From positions 1 to 64,000 of the forward strand of contig CANFBW010000002.1 of assembly GCA_947444925.1 (NCBI GenBank): a DNA stretch of 64,000 nucleotides, read 5' to 3'. Each line of letters starts with the position of its first letter. The stretch's first letter is position 1. Shown in pieces: positions 1 through 11,300 of this stretch. This stretch comes from Flavobacteriales bacterium. Its GTDB lineage: Bacteria > Bacteroidota > Bacteroidia > Flavobacteriales_C > GCA-002722245. The notes under the pieces were generated by a model. It searched no databases, was not told where the DNA came from, and saw only the letters and a list, made by a program, of their open reading frames with translations. The position numbers and the translations under genes were made by a program.

Positions 1-53
1 AAAGTCCTGATTGATAGCAAATGCGTCCGGCTCCGCGGATGCAAAGTCAATGC

Positions 54-359
54 TTAACGAACCTTAAGAAGTTCGATCATTTTGCCGCCCATGCAAATGG
101 AGGCTTGTCGCTTGGACGGGGCAAATTGAATGCAGATGATTTTTCCCTCATGCTGCAAAGAGTCGGGCAATTGCAAAACTTCGTATAACGAGGAATCTGC
201 TTTTTGCAACATGTAGCCGCAGCCATCAAGACCTGATCTGTTGACCACAATTACCCTTTCAAAACCTGGAGGGCAGGAAATAAAGGAGCTGTCTTTTTTT
301 TGAAAAAGACAGCTCGAAAGTGATAGGATGACAAATGTTATAATTGCGATAAGTCGCAT
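54..359 (-). CDS. hypothetical small lipoprotein
   Basis: 101 aa ORF with hydrophobic N-terminus and lipobox-like LSSC motif. Confidence 0.55.
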   Translation of the reverse strand: MRLIAIITFVILSLSSCLFQKKDSSFISCPPGFERVIVVNRSGLDGCGYMLQKADSSLYEVLQLPDSLQHEGKIICIQFAPSKRQASICMGGKMIELLKVR

Positions 360-360
360 C

Positions 361-1599
361 TTACATGAAAATCAACACAGGATTCTCAATAGATTTTTTC
401 AAGGTTTGCAAGAATGCTGCACCTGTTGCACCATCGACAACGCGGTGATCGCAACTTAACGTTACTTTCATCATATTTCCAGGAACGACAGCATTGTTTT
501 TAACAACTGGTACTTGGCGAATTGCACCAACCGCTAAAATACAGGCGTTAGGTGAATTAATGATAGCTGTAAATTCTTCCAAACCAAACATTCCTAAATT
601 GGAAATTGTAAAGGTGCTTCCTGCATATTCATCAGGAGAAAGTTTTTTCGCTTTTGCGCGTGCTGAGAAGTCTTTCACCTGAGCAGAAATTTCCTGAACA
701 GATTTAGAATTCGCGAATTTGACAACAGGCACAATTAAACCATCTTCTACGGCCATGGCCACACCAATGTGAACATGTTCATTGAAGCGGATTCTGTCGC
801 CTTGCCATGAAGAATTAATGGCTGGATGTTTCCCTAAACTTGAAGAAACCGCTTTGATCACAAGATCATTGAAAGATACTTTTTCACCACTGGCTTCAAT
901 GATGGCTTTTCTTGCAGCCATGATTGCATCCATATCAATGTCAATCGTTAAATAGAAATGTGGCGCAGTAAACAAAGACTCACCCAAACGAGTGGCAATT
1001 ATTTTACGCATTTGAGTAACCGCAACTTCACTGAAACTTTCTACTTGTGCAACTGAAGATCCCGGATTGAAATTATCGATATCTCTTTTAACTACTCGTC
1101 CTCCTTCACCTGATCCACGTAATTTATTGATATTGATATGTCTCTCGTCAGCCAATTTTTTAGCCAATGGAGAAACAAATATACGACCGTTGGATTCAAC
1201 AGGTGCCGGAGCTGCTGCTCTTGGAGCTACTGCAGCTTTTGCGGCAACAGGAGCTGGCGCAGGAGCTTTTGTCTCAGCCTTTGGTGCAGGCACAGGTGTG
1301 GCCGCAGGTGCGGCAGGTTTGTTGTCTTTTTCAGAAGCTATTAAAGCCGATACATCTTCTCCTGCTTTTCCAAGAATAGCAAGTATAGAATCTACCGGAG
1401 CGCTAACGCCTTTTTCACATCCAATATGCAATAGAACTCCATCTTGAAAAGATTCGAATTCCATTGTCGCTTTGTCTGTTTCAATTTCTGCGAGGAGTTC
1501 ACCTGATTTAACGGTGTCTCCAACTTTTTTGTGCCAAACAGCCACCACTCCGTCAGTCATGGTGTCACTTAGTTTGGGCATTCTTACAATTTCAGCCAT
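361..1599 (-). CDS. pdhC: pyruvate dehydrogenase complex E2 (dihydrolipoamide acetyltransferase)
   Basis: N-terminal lipoyl domain (EIETDKATMEFES), Ala/Pro linker, E3-binding domain, C-terminal catalytic motif SCDHRVVDGATGA. Confidence 0.95.
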   Translation of the reverse strand: MAEIVRMPKLSDTMTDGVVAVWHKKVGDTVKSGELLAEIETDKATMEFESFQDGVLLHIGCEKGVSAPVDSILAILGKAGEDVSALIASEKDNKPAAPAATPVPAPKAETKAPAPAPVAAKAAVAPRAAAPAPVESNGRIFVSPLAKKLADERHININKLRGSGEGGRVVKRDIDNFNPGSSVAQVESFSEVAVTQMRKIIATRLGESLFTAPHFYLTIDIDMDAIMAARKAIIEASGEKVSFNDLVIKAVSSSLGKHPAINSSWQGDRIRFNEHVHIGVAMAVEDGLIVPVVKFANSKSVQEISAQVKDFSARAKAKKLSPDEYAGSTFTISNLGMFGLEEFTAIINSPNACILAVGAIRQVPVVKNNAVVPGNMMKVTLSCDHRVVDGATGAAFLQTLKKSIENPVLIFM

Positions 1600-1616
1600 G
1601 GGGTATAGTCTTTTTA

Positions 1617-2636
1617 TTAATCCATTATGAATGGATAGTCTTTTTGGTGATAAACATCTTTGTACAACTCGTCTATTTCAGGAAAGGGAGATTCTTCGGC
1701 AAATTGAACTGCGCCATCTACAATCGCCTTTACTTTTTCTTCTATCGCCTCTATGTCTTTATCAGAAGCGTAATTTTTTGTTTTGATCGTTGTCAACACA
1801 GAATTTAATGGGTCTTGGTTTTTGTAAGTTTCCAATTCTTCTTTGGTTCTGTATTTTGCGGGATCTGACATAGAATGTCCTTTGTAGCGGTAGGTTCTGA
1901 TTTCCAATAAGGTCGGACCCTCTCCTTTTCTGCCGCGCGCAGCAGCTTCTTCTACCGCATCAGCAACATCTTCGCAGCGCATTCCATCTACCGGGAAAGA
2001 AGGCATGTCATATGCCAATCCTAATTTGTACAATTCAGTAACGTTAGAAGTACGCTCAACAGAGGTTCCCATGGCGTATTGATTGTTTTCGATAACAAAA
2101 ATCACAGGAAGCTTCCATGTCATTGCCATGTTCAATGTTTCGTGGAAGGCGCCTTGACGCACAGCGCCGTCACCCATGAAACATAGTGTAACGTCTTTGT
2201 TGCCATTGTACTTGTCGGCAAAGGCAATGCCCGCGCCCATTGGTATTTGAGCGCCTACGATACCATGTCCTCCAAAGAAATTGTGTTGTTTGTCGAACAT
2301 ATGCATTGAACCACCTTTGCCTTTTGAAACGCCAGTAATTTTTCCGAACAATTCGGCCATAATTAATTTAGGATCAGTTCCTCTTCCAATAGGATGCGCA
2401 TGGTCACGATACGTTGTGATCATTTTGTCGCCCGGCAAAAGCACTGCTTCGCACCCGGCTACGATGGCTTCTTGTCCGATATACAAGTGACAGAAACCTC
2501 TGATTTTTTGTTGGATGTACAGTTGACCTGCTTTTTCCTCAAATTTCCTGATCAGAAACATGAGTTCATACCATTTGAGGCATGTAGCTTTGCCATACTT
2601 CTCTTTTAATTCTTTTTTTGCCATGATTTTTTCCAT
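1617..2636 (-). CDS. pdhA: pyruvate dehydrogenase E1 component subunit alpha
   Basis: TPP-binding E1-alpha motifs (GDGAVRQGAFHETLNMA, YRYKGHSMSDPAKYRTKEE); adjacent to pdhC. Confidence 0.95.
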   Translation of the reverse strand: MEKIMAKKELKEKYGKATCLKWYELMFLIRKFEEKAGQLYIQQKIRGFCHLYIGQEAIVAGCEAVLLPGDKMITTYRDHAHPIGRGTDPKLIMAELFGKITGVSKGKGGSMHMFDKQHNFFGGHGIVGAQIPMGAGIAFADKYNGNKDVTLCFMGDGAVRQGAFHETLNMAMTWKLPVIFVIENNQYAMGTSVERTSNVTELYKLGLAYDMPSFPVDGMRCEDVADAVEEAAARGRKGEGPTLLEIRTYRYKGHSMSDPAKYRTKEELETYKNQDPLNSVLTTIKTKNYASDKDIEAIEEKVKAIVDGAVQFAEESPFPEIDELYKDVYHQKDYPFIMD

Positions 2637-2685
2637 TGAAGAAAGGCAAAAATATAAATCTTTGTGATAAAACTTTCAAGAAAGA

Positions 2686-3168
2686 TCATTTTTTATGGAT
2701 CAGTGCTACTGCATAAGCGTTTACGCCGAGCTCAGCACCCACATATCCTAACTTTTCGTTGGTGGTGGCTTTGATGGAAATTTGATTTTCGTCAATGTTC
2801 ATGACTCCCGCCAGGGTACTGCGCATTAGCGCGAGATGAGGGGCGATTTTAGGTCGTTCCAATGATAAAGTAACGTCGATATTTCCGATGGAATATTGAT
2901 TTTCGATAAGTAACAATATTACTTTGGCCAACAATATTTTGCTGTCGATTCCTTTGAAATCATTTGATGTATCGGGAAAATGGATGCCAATGTCACCCAA
3001 GTTGGCTGCTCCCAAAAGCGCATCGCAAATGGCGTGTATCATCACATCGGCGTCAGAGTGACCCAAAGCGCCTTTATGGTGTTCAATTTTAATGCCGCCT
3101 AGCCAGAAGTCACGTCCTTCCACCAATTGATGCACATCGAAGCCAAAACCTATTCTAAATGGAAACAT
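2686..3168 (-). CDS. ispF: 2-C-methyl-D-erythritol 2,4-cyclodiphosphate synthase
   Basis: RIGFGFDVHQLVEGR, GHSDADVMIHAICDALLGA motifs; start set at internal ATG (MFPFRIGFG) because the longer ORF overlaps porV. Confidence 0.93.
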   Translation of the reverse strand: MFPFRIGFGFDVHQLVEGRDFWLGGIKIEHHKGALGHSDADVMIHAICDALLGAANLGDIGIHFPDTSNDFKGIDSKILLAKVILLLIENQYSIGNIDVTLSLERPKIAPHLALMRSTLAGVMNIDENQISIKATTNEKLGYVGAELGVNAYAVALIHKK

Positions 3169-3169
3169 A

Positions 3170-4417
3170 TTATTCTTCTTTGGATTCGGCAGCTTTAATG
3201 TCGTCGAAGTTGAAGGAAAGTGTGAAACGCAATGTTGCGTCAAGAGGATTGTTGCGCAGCATCGATACTAAGTACGAAAAGTCAAGGTTGAAAATGCTGT
3301 ACTTCAAACCCGCACCCATAGTGAAATATTGACGATTTCCTTTGTTTGGCGCTTCGTAAAAATAGCCAGCGCGCAAGGCAAACTGATTGTCGTACATATA
3401 TTCCACACCAGCAGAGATATTGATTTCTTGCAATTCTTCTACAACTCCCCCTGGGGCGTCATAAAAAGATTGAATAACTGCTTGTGCCACAGAAATATTA
3501 GGGTCCATTCCAGACTCGATCACTTTGGTTCCGTCTGATCGTTTCACATCCCCTCCAGTGCTATCTTTCAAGTAAATAGGAAGAGTTGGAACCAGTAATT
3601 TATTGAAATCCAAAAGGAAAGTAAACTTGTTGTAGTCGTCAATATCAATTTTCAATGAAGTTCCTAATTTAAGATTCATTGGAATGAAATTTTTCTTACC
3701 AGAAATGGTGTAAGCCACCTTTGTTCCGATGTTTGAAATGTTGAATCCTGACGCCCAAATCGCTTTGTTTTTGCCCATTTTTACATCCGTTTTGTAGTAA
3801 CCCGAAAGGTCGGCCGAAACTCCATTTGCTGCCATCGCATTTGGGTCAACGCCTTGCGTCAAGTTAGAATAAATGTAGCGCAGGGCAAATGCCCCTGAAA
3901 ATTTATTGCTTAATTTATGCGCATAAGCCATGTCAACCGCTAATTCATTGGGAGTTCGTTGTCCAAGTGAGCCGCCGTTTTGGTCGGTAAAATCAATCTT
4001 ACCCAAAGAGAAATAACGCAATGAACCCCCTAAAGTACCTTTGCTGCTTAAGCGGTAGAAACCGGAGAGGTATCCTAAATGTATGTCGGGCACCAGGGTT
4101 TTTAACCATGGAGTGTATGCAACTGCAATACCCGACTGCTTTTCAATAAAGGCCAGTTTTGAAGCGTTCCAGTGCATTGAAGTGGCGTCAGGAGAAGATG
4201 CAACACCACAGTCACCCATAGCGCCACCGCGTGATTCGGGTGCAATCAATAAAAATGGTACTGAGGTTGTGATTGGGTTGAGTCCTATTCTTTGAAATTG
4301 ATTGTTTGTGCCAGTTTGTGCGTAGGATTGAGCCAAAAACAAAAGCAAGGCAAAAGTGCTTAATGCTGGCTTGCAATTTGAATTAATAAGAATCTTCATT
4401 GTTTTGAATTTGTACAA
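3170..4417 (-). CDS. porV: type IX secretion system outer-membrane protein PorV (LptO)
   Basis: Signal peptide, RGGAMGDCGVASSPDATSMHWNASKLAF motif, beta-barrel C-terminus; adjacent to porU. Confidence 0.9.
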   Translation of the reverse strand: MYKFKTMKILINSNCKPALSTFALLLFLAQSYAQTGTNNQFQRIGLNPITTSVPFLLIAPESRGGAMGDCGVASSPDATSMHWNASKLAFIEKQSGIAVAYTPWLKTLVPDIHLGYLSGFYRLSSKGTLGGSLRYFSLGKIDFTDQNGGSLGQRTPNELAVDMAYAHKLSNKFSGAFALRYIYSNLTQGVDPNAMAANGVSADLSGYYKTDVKMGKNKAIWASGFNISNIGTKVAYTISGKKNFIPMNLKLGTSLKIDIDDYNKFTFLLDFNKLLVPTLPIYLKDSTGGDVKRSDGTKVIESGMDPNISVAQAVIQSFYDAPGGVVEELQEINISAGVEYMYDNQFALRAGYFYEAPNKGNRQYFTMGAGLKYSIFNLDFSYLVSMLRNNPLDATLRFTLSFNFDDIKAAESKEE

Positions 4418-4436
4418 ATATAAATAATAATGCTCT

Positions 4437-7400
4437 TTATTTGAGTATCACCAGTTTTTCAGTTTTTTCAGCGTAGTGACCTCCGTCACTTTGCACTTTC
4501 AAACGATAAACGTAAACCCCTCTTCCAATGGCATCTCCGAAATCGTCTTTGCCATCCCATGGAATTGGATTGGGTTTGTAACGTTCAGATCCATCAATTG
4601 TTGTGTTGATGGTTTTTACCAAATGTCCTGAAATGGAAAAGATTTGAATTTGCACTTGCAAGGTCGCGCTTGCCTGATTGTGTTCAAACCAAAATTCAGT
4701 GTGTGTTGTAAATGGATTGGGATAATTCAACACATGGCTCAAAGCCATTTCGGCCGAGGAAGAAACTACAAAAAGAGTGTTTTTTTCGGACGAATTGTTG
4801 TTGACGTCCCATACTTTTAGACTCAGTTGATGCTCTCCTTCCGCCAAATTGGAGAGGGGATAAGTAATTGTTCCTTTTTTATAGCTGTCGAGATCGGCTT
4901 CATAAAAGGTGTTCAATATGAGCGACTGGTTACTTTGCTTGTCGAGCATTGCTACGATATCGTGTCCAATGTTGCTGCCTGCTGTGTTTATGCCGCTTTC
5001 GTCGGAAACGAGGGCGAATATTTTCGGACTTTCATTCGTCAGGCCACCATATATAAATGAGGAATCGTTCATGAAAAGGCGAATTTCTGGACCAGTATTG
5101 TCATTGGATCCATTGGGATCGGTGCCTCCGATGGTGAAATTTTCAAAAAAACCAGCCGCATCTTGGTCGCTGTTGTGGGCATAGTAGCTTATTTTGCCAT
5201 TGCCGTATTGGTAGTTGATGTCTTTTGGAACAATGAATTCAAAAGAGAATAGGCCATTTGTAACGCTGGCTTTTCCCTTGTATAGAATGTTGTTTTGTAG
5301 ACCGTAACTTACCGCTCCTTTATTACTGTTGTTAAGGGTTTGCATACTTTGTGACTTGTCATAAACAGTAGGATAAATAATGCCGTTGAAGCTTGGTAGA
5401 AACTGCCCAAGCTCATTGGTGATTTTTCCTTCTACTTTCACTTTCATCAATGCTTTGAGTGTGTCAGCATTAGGCACAACCGAATGCTGATTAATAGCGG
5501 TGGTCATTATTTTTTGTGACGGAAAAGCAAGGCTGATTGCCGGATCGCCCATCAGAAAAAACTTGCGTTTGTTGTTGTAAGTGCCATTGCTGGTTTGTGT
5601 CTTCGCTTGCAACAATGCTTGGCCTATAGTTGGACGATTGCCCTTCAAGGTGAAAAGTGAATCGAAGAAATTTTGCGAAAAGTCGAGATTGGACGAACCA
5701 AATACCAATCGTGTAGTGGTGAGCTGTCCAATGGCCCCGCCATCACCATTAAGTAATACATATTCTCCAGCTGAAACGCGTTGCGGGTCGTCAAAACGGC
5801 TGAATTCACAGGTTGCAGTGACGAAGAAAGGAAGTTTATTGAAATTTGTCCATTTGTTGATTTGTGAAATATTTAACACGCGCTCATCTGCCCAGCCTGC
5901 TGGTCCCCCATGGCCAATATAACTTAATATGAGTGCACCTTTAGACATCGCTTGTTCTATGGCAGTTTCAACATCAGGGTAGCGCGCGCCGCCAGCAGAA
6001 TTTTGTTTTTGATACGCGTCAAAATATATTTTTTGGTGGTTGTAAGTGCTGTCGATGGTACGCAACAATTTTGATAAGATTTCTGAACCACCAACATGTT
6101 CTGCATAATCGAAGTTGCCATTAGGATCACTGCCGTCGTCAGCAACAAAGACTACTTGGTTACGCCAATTGCCAAATTCAGGGTGCATTGAATTGTTAGA
6201 TGCTGCATGTCCGCTATATGCGATTATTTTTCGAACAATACCATCGGCTTGTGCCAAGGTAGTACATGGAATACGACCAATACCAACGTCGACATTGTCG
6301 GGAGAATTGCCTCCCATGTCGCCTTCGTTGTCATCGAGGAAGCCAAAAAAATCGTCGCTTGCGTATGTAGAGGAAGGGTCTATTGATTCTTGCGATTCGT
6401 ATACGGATACAAAATCACTAACGGTTATTTTTGATTTATAGTCATACGTACCATCGCCGAAAAGAAGCAAGTATTTCGGCAGTTCGTTGGTTGTTGATGC
6501 GTTTTTATAGAAATAGCGCATCATATTGCGAATGGCGCCTACATCTTTGGCACCAGAAGAAAATTCGTTGTAGACTTGATCGGGCGTAACAACGAGCACA
6601 TCAAGGCTGGAGTATTGTGTATGAAAAGCTGCTAATTTCTGCGCTGCGCTCAAAAACTCGGGCGCACAAACGATGACGTAGTCGGTGGTTTTTTTGCCGT
6701 GAATGTCTTGATTGGCAACGACTTCAACAAAGGTCGGTGCGTTAAAATTAGTGCCTGAAAATGAAATGTATTCTTTCAGCGTATCGGCGTCTTGTGTAAA
6801 CACGATTGCTCCTCCAGAGTAGTTGTAATCTTGCGTTTTTACATTGTAGCATGTTGTGATGTCCCAAAGCGACTGAGATAGCGCGGCGTTGGTGAGCATA
6901 TATTGTGCAACGTTATTGTGACCGCGGCTGATGCCATCTCTAAAAGTTATGGTGTTTCCCGTCATGGTTAGGTTTCGACGCGCTTGCACTTCAAGGTAAT
7001 TCAACCAACACTCGGCTTCGTTGGTTGGCAATTGGTAGTGCATATTGATGGAAAAGGCTGAGCTACTAGGAAAAAAAGAATTGTTCTTACTTGTTTTGAG
7101 TACGGCATAAATGTCGTCGTAACCGCCGGGAATTTGCGGTATGTTGGAGAAAGAAGCAAATGAGCTTCCGCTCAGCAGAAAACTAACGTTGTTGCCTGCT
7201 GTTTGCGACGAACGAACTGCGAATTCACTGTTCATTTTTGCGCCTGAACCAAGCACCATATTGGGGAAACTAAAATTATACGTGTAATCGTTTGTTGCAA
7301 TGTTAAAGTGGTCGCCAAACCATGTGCGTCCCGATTTAATGAGATTGTATAAGTCGCTTTCTTGATAAGCATAGTCGTCAAAGGTGCTCACATTGTGCGT

Positions 7401-8303
7401 CACTGCCTTTGCGCTTTGCGCTTGAGCACTTATCCTTTTGCCTGTTCCTGAATTAACAGTGATGAAGTAGTACGCCGCATCTGAGTACACATTATAGGAG
7501 TGTGCGTATTGAAGTGCTGTGGTGTCGTATCTCCATGTATGTGGGCCTTTTGCATAAAACAAAGCATAGTCAGCATCGTTGAATACCCCGTCATTTTCGC
7601 CGCTCACAAAAATGGCATTTTCTTGCAGGTCATCGGGCGTAAAAGTGTTGATTCGTTCAGGAAGCATGCCGCCTCCATTACCGAAAACCCTAATGTTGCG
7701 TGGGTCAATGTTGGCAACATTGACGCCCATTGTTTGCAGAAAGGCTTTGTCTATTTTGTATATTCCGCTGGCACTTATTTTTACTTTATACCAAGTTCCA
7801 GATGCCAATATACTGGAGTTGCCGTTTTTGTAAGAAGCTTTCCTTTCTGCTGCTTTTTCGCTGTGTACGGTGTTGATAATGTTGAACTGGAAAGAGAGCA
7901 ATTGCTCGATATTGCCCTGGGCATTTCTTCTAAGCGAAGAAATAAAAATTTGAGCGACACCATTTTTGAGGTGGGCTCCAATTTTTTTTTCAACGATAAA
8001 GTGATCGGGAATAGGAATGTCTTTAATCGTTTGTGCTCGATCGGGGCTGAGTTCAGCGACTTTAAGCACAGTGAATGCAACATCGAAAGATTGCAGTTGA
8101 CCAATTACTATTTCGTTTTTTTGAAAAAACGGCAATTGACCGTAAGGTTCTAATTCTGTTGCCGAAAAGAACGGTGACTGTAGCTTTTGAGCGCCTGCGT
8201 TGAACCATGTATTGTTCCATTGCAGGTTTGTTTCAGTTGCAAATGCTGCTGAAACAAAAGTGAAAAACAATATGGTACTTGATAAAAATTTCATGAACAT
8301 CAA
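4437..8303 (-). CDS. porU: type IX secretion C-terminal signal peptidase PorU, copy A
   Basis: 1288 aa C25 gingipain-like protease: SYIGHGGPAGW (His) and TATCEFSRFDDP (Cys); FlgD-like C-terminal region; next to porV. Confidence 0.9.
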   Translation of the reverse strand: MMFMKFLSSTILFFTFVSAAFATETNLQWNNTWFNAGAQKLQSPFFSATELEPYGQLPFFQKNEIVIGQLQSFDVAFTVLKVAELSPDRAQTIKDIPIPDHFIVEKKIGAHLKNGVAQIFISSLRRNAQGNIEQLLSFQFNIINTVHSEKAAERKASYKNGNSSILASGTWYKVKISASGIYKIDKAFLQTMGVNVANIDPRNIRVFGNGGGMLPERINTFTPDDLQENAIFVSGENDGVFNDADYALFYAKGPHTWRYDTTALQYAHSYNVYSDAAYYFITVNSGTGKRISAQAQSAKAVTHNVSTFDDYAYQESDLYNLIKSGRTWFGDHFNIATNDYTYNFSFPNMVLGSGAKMNSEFAVRSSQTAGNNVSFLLSGSSFASFSNIPQIPGGYDDIYAVLKTSKNNSFFPSSSAFSINMHYQLPTNEAECWLNYLEVQARRNLTMTGNTITFRDGISRGHNNVAQYMLTNAALSQSLWDITTCYNVKTQDYNYSGGAIVFTQDADTLKEYISFSGTNFNAPTFVEVVANQDIHGKKTTDYVIVCAPEFLSAAQKLAAFHTQYSSLDVLVVTPDQVYNEFSSGAKDVGAIRNMMRYFYKNASTTNELPKYLLLFGDGTYDYKSKITVSDFVSVYESQESIDPSSTYASDDFFGFLDDNEGDMGGNSPDNVDVGIGRIPCTTLAQADGIVRKIIAYSGHAASNNSMHPEFGNWRNQVVFVADDGSDPNGNFDYAEHVGGSEILSKLLRTIDSTYNHQKIYFDAYQKQNSAGGARYPDVETAIEQAMSKGALILSYIGHGGPAGWADERVLNISQINKWTNFNKLPFFVTATCEFSRFDDPQRVSAGEYVLLNGDGGAIGQLTTTRLVFGSSNLDFSQNFFDSLFTLKGNRPTIGQALLQAKTQTSNGTYNNKRKFFLMGDPAISLAFPSQKIMTTAINQHSVVPNADTLKALMKVKVEGKITNELGQFLPSFNGIIYPTVYDKSQSMQTLNNSNKGAVSYGLQNNILYKGKASVTNGLFSFEFIVPKDINYQYGNGKISYYAHNSDQDAAGFFENFTIGGTDPNGSNDNTGPEIRLFMNDSSFIYGGLTNESPKIFALVSDESGINTAGSNIGHDIVAMLDKQSNQSLILNTFYEADLDSYKKGTITYPLSNLAEGEHQLSLKVWDVNNNSSEKNTLFVVSSSAEMALSHVLNYPNPFTTHTEFWFEHNQASATLQVQIQIFSISGHLVKTINTTIDGSERYKPNPIPWDGKDDFGDAIGRGVYVYRLKVQSDGGHYAEKTEKLVILK

Positions 8304-8327
8304 ATATACAACGACTGCACTAAGATA

Positions 8328-11300
8328 TTATTTTAATAATACGAGTTTTTCAAAAATGTGGGCGCTTGTGCCATTTTCGCTTTTGACTTTGATTTGGTAG
8401 AGGTAAACACCTCTTCCCAAGGCATCTCCGAAGTCATCCATACCGTCCCAGTCGATAGGCCCAACTCTTCTGCTGTCGGCATAAACTTGATGGGTCAAGG
8501 TTTTAATTAGCTTTCCGGATATAGTGTAAATTAGAATGGTAACGTCTAATTCTCTGCCAATTTGGTTGTGCTCAAAGTAAAATCCGGTTCTTGAGGTGAA
8601 GGGATTCGGATAGTTGAGAACATGTTCGAGAGCTGTTTTTGCGTTGTACGACACTACGAATTCTGTATAAGCACTTGTTGAATTGTCGTAGTTGTCCCAA
8701 AGTTTTGCTTCAATGCTGTGTTTGCCTTCCGCCAAATCGCTGAGGCGGTAGCGAATGCTGCCTTGTCGGTAGTCGTCGATTTTTGGTGTATAGGCCGCCG
8801 ACAGCGGGATCACCTGCGCTGTATTGTTGTCGAGAATTGCGGTCATGCCGTGTCCGATTCCGCCCACAGTGACGTTCATTCCACTGGAGTCGAATGCGCT
8901 GATAATCAATGTGGGAGAATTGTTTGTGAACCCTCCATACACGAAAGTAGAGTCGTTGAGGTAGAGGGATATGGTTGGGCCGCTAACGTCAATCGGTGCC
9001 TTGTTCGAATATCCGCCCACAATGATGCTTTTATCACTTCCTTGCGCATCGCCGTGCGCCTCGTCATAGGCGTAGAAACTGAGTTTCCCATTTCCAAATG
9101 AAGGCGCAATGCCTTTCGGAATCAGGCAATCAAAAGAAAAATCTCCTTGCTTCACGGTAGCAGAGCCTTTAAATAAAACGTTTTGTTGAAGATCAAATGA
9201 GAAAGGATTGGTTCCGTTGTCATTGGCTAAAGTTGCGCTAACAAGTGTTTTGTCAAATAGTGTGCTTTGCACAGTGCCATTGAAATTGGTGAGTTTGTTT
9301 CCCGCAGTATCGCTGATGCTGCCACTGATGCGTACTTTAAGCAGGGCTTTAAGCGTGTCAGTAGCAGTGTTGTTGTAAAGGTCTACGATGGCGTTGACTT
9401 TGATTTTCTCTCTTGGAAGCGCCATACGCATGGCCGGATCTCCGAGCAGGGTAAAGTTGCGGTCGTTTGTGCCTCCGTTGTTGATGACTTTGGTCATTTT
9501 GAAAATATCGCCCAAACGTGTTTTATACCCTTCTGGCTGGCTGAATGCGACATTGTAAAAGGTTTTATTGAGATTAAAGTTGGGTGTCGAAAAAACCAGT
9601 CTTACTGTTGTGAAAAGCGCTATGGCGCCGCCGTGTGGATTTAGCAATAGTAGTTCACCGGCTGTAGTGCGCTGTGTTAAATCATAACGGCTGAATTCGC
9701 AAGTGGCGGTGACGAATAGCGGCATTTTTATACCATTGTTCAAGTCCACTACATCGCTTGACTTAAATACCCCTTCGCTCGTCAGTCCCTCCTCGCCTCC
9801 GTGTCCGGTGTAGTTGACGATGTATGCGCCATTCTCAATTTTGTTTTTTATGGCTGCTGAGGCTTCGGGATATTTGTCGCCTTCAGCATCACGCGTTTGC
9901 TGGTAGGCATCGATGTATATTTTATCGACATTATAGGCTTCTTGTTCGTTTTCCATCTTGGTTGCCAATTGGTTGGCTTGATTGATATGGATGTTAAAGT
10001 CTTCGTCATCCGCAATAAACAAAGCTTCGTTTCGCCATGAGGAATAGACTTGTTTTTTTTGTTTTTCAAAGAAGCTGTTTGAAGCGTCGAAATAATTGCA
10101 GTAGGCAAGGATTTTATCCACTACCGTTTTTGCTTGATCGGCATTATTTACTGGCAGTCGACCGATGCCAATGTCGAGAAGGTCGGGATCGGAAGGCGCC
10201 CATCTTCCTTCGCCGTTGTCAAGAAGTCCGAAAAAATCATCGGAGGTGTAAGAACTTGTGCTTTTTGTAGAGTTAAGAGATTGATAGGTAGGAATGAAAT
10301 TGGGCAGTCCCTTTAGTATGTGTTTGTAGTCAAAGGTGCCATCGCCGAAAAGCAAGAGGTATTTGGGAACTTCGCTTGGTGCTGCTTTGTCGTAAAGCAT
10401 TTTTACGAAATCCCGCAATGCGGCAACGTCAGGAATGCCGGCTGAAAACTCGTTGTAGATTTGCAGAATGTCAACTACTTGAACGCTAAGGGAATCGTTG
10501 TTTTGGTGAAAGCTTGCCAAGCGCTGTGCTTGTTCCCAAAAGGAGGGGTGGGCAACAATGATCAATTCAGTTGGAACGAGGGCATGAAGATTTTGGTTGT
10601 TGATTTTGCCTTCAAATTTCGGTGCAGCAGCAGTTAAAGGGTTGAACAGCACAAATTGGCGCAAAGAATCGGCATTTGCGCTGAAAAATATGCTGTCGCC
10701 ACTGCTTCTAAATTGCTGTTCCCGTGCTTGAAATAAGTTAGTGACATCCCAAATTTTTCCGCCTGAAACAGCCGTGGCAATGTGGTATTCAGGAATGCCA
10801 CCAATACTGATGTGGTCTCTAAAATGAAGTGCTGTGCCATCATATTTCAGTTTACGACGCGCCAAAATTTCAATATAATTGATCCATCCTTCTGAATAGG
10901 AGTCGGGGGCGCTGTATTGAACATCCACATTGATAAGATCTCCGCTGCTCGGTGCGGTGAAATTAACTACAGTATTTTTCGCAATATCGTCGGTTGAATT
11001 TCCTGAAACCATGGCTATCGGATAGGGTCCGTTGCTACTGCCGTTTACATTGACCAAGAAAGAGCTTCCAGCATTGTTGTTGCATTTTGCGTATAACTGG
11101 GCATTGAATGTCAATGAAGAAGAGGTGAGTGCGTTGGGGCAGATGAATTGGAAATTTTGTGTTTGGCTGCCTTCAAAATGGTCTCCTAACCAAAGTCGGC
11201 CGCTGTTGAGCAAATTATTTTCTTCTTTTTCTCGAAAAAATAACTCGTCAAAATCGTAGGTTTTTAGTGTTGCCGGAGCACTTTCTTCTGCTTGCACTAT

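Noticed and set aside
7500-8153. 217-aa plus-strand ORF
   Set aside because: Lies fully antisense to porU copy A and its sequence shows no domain or signal consistent with a real protein; shadow ORF.
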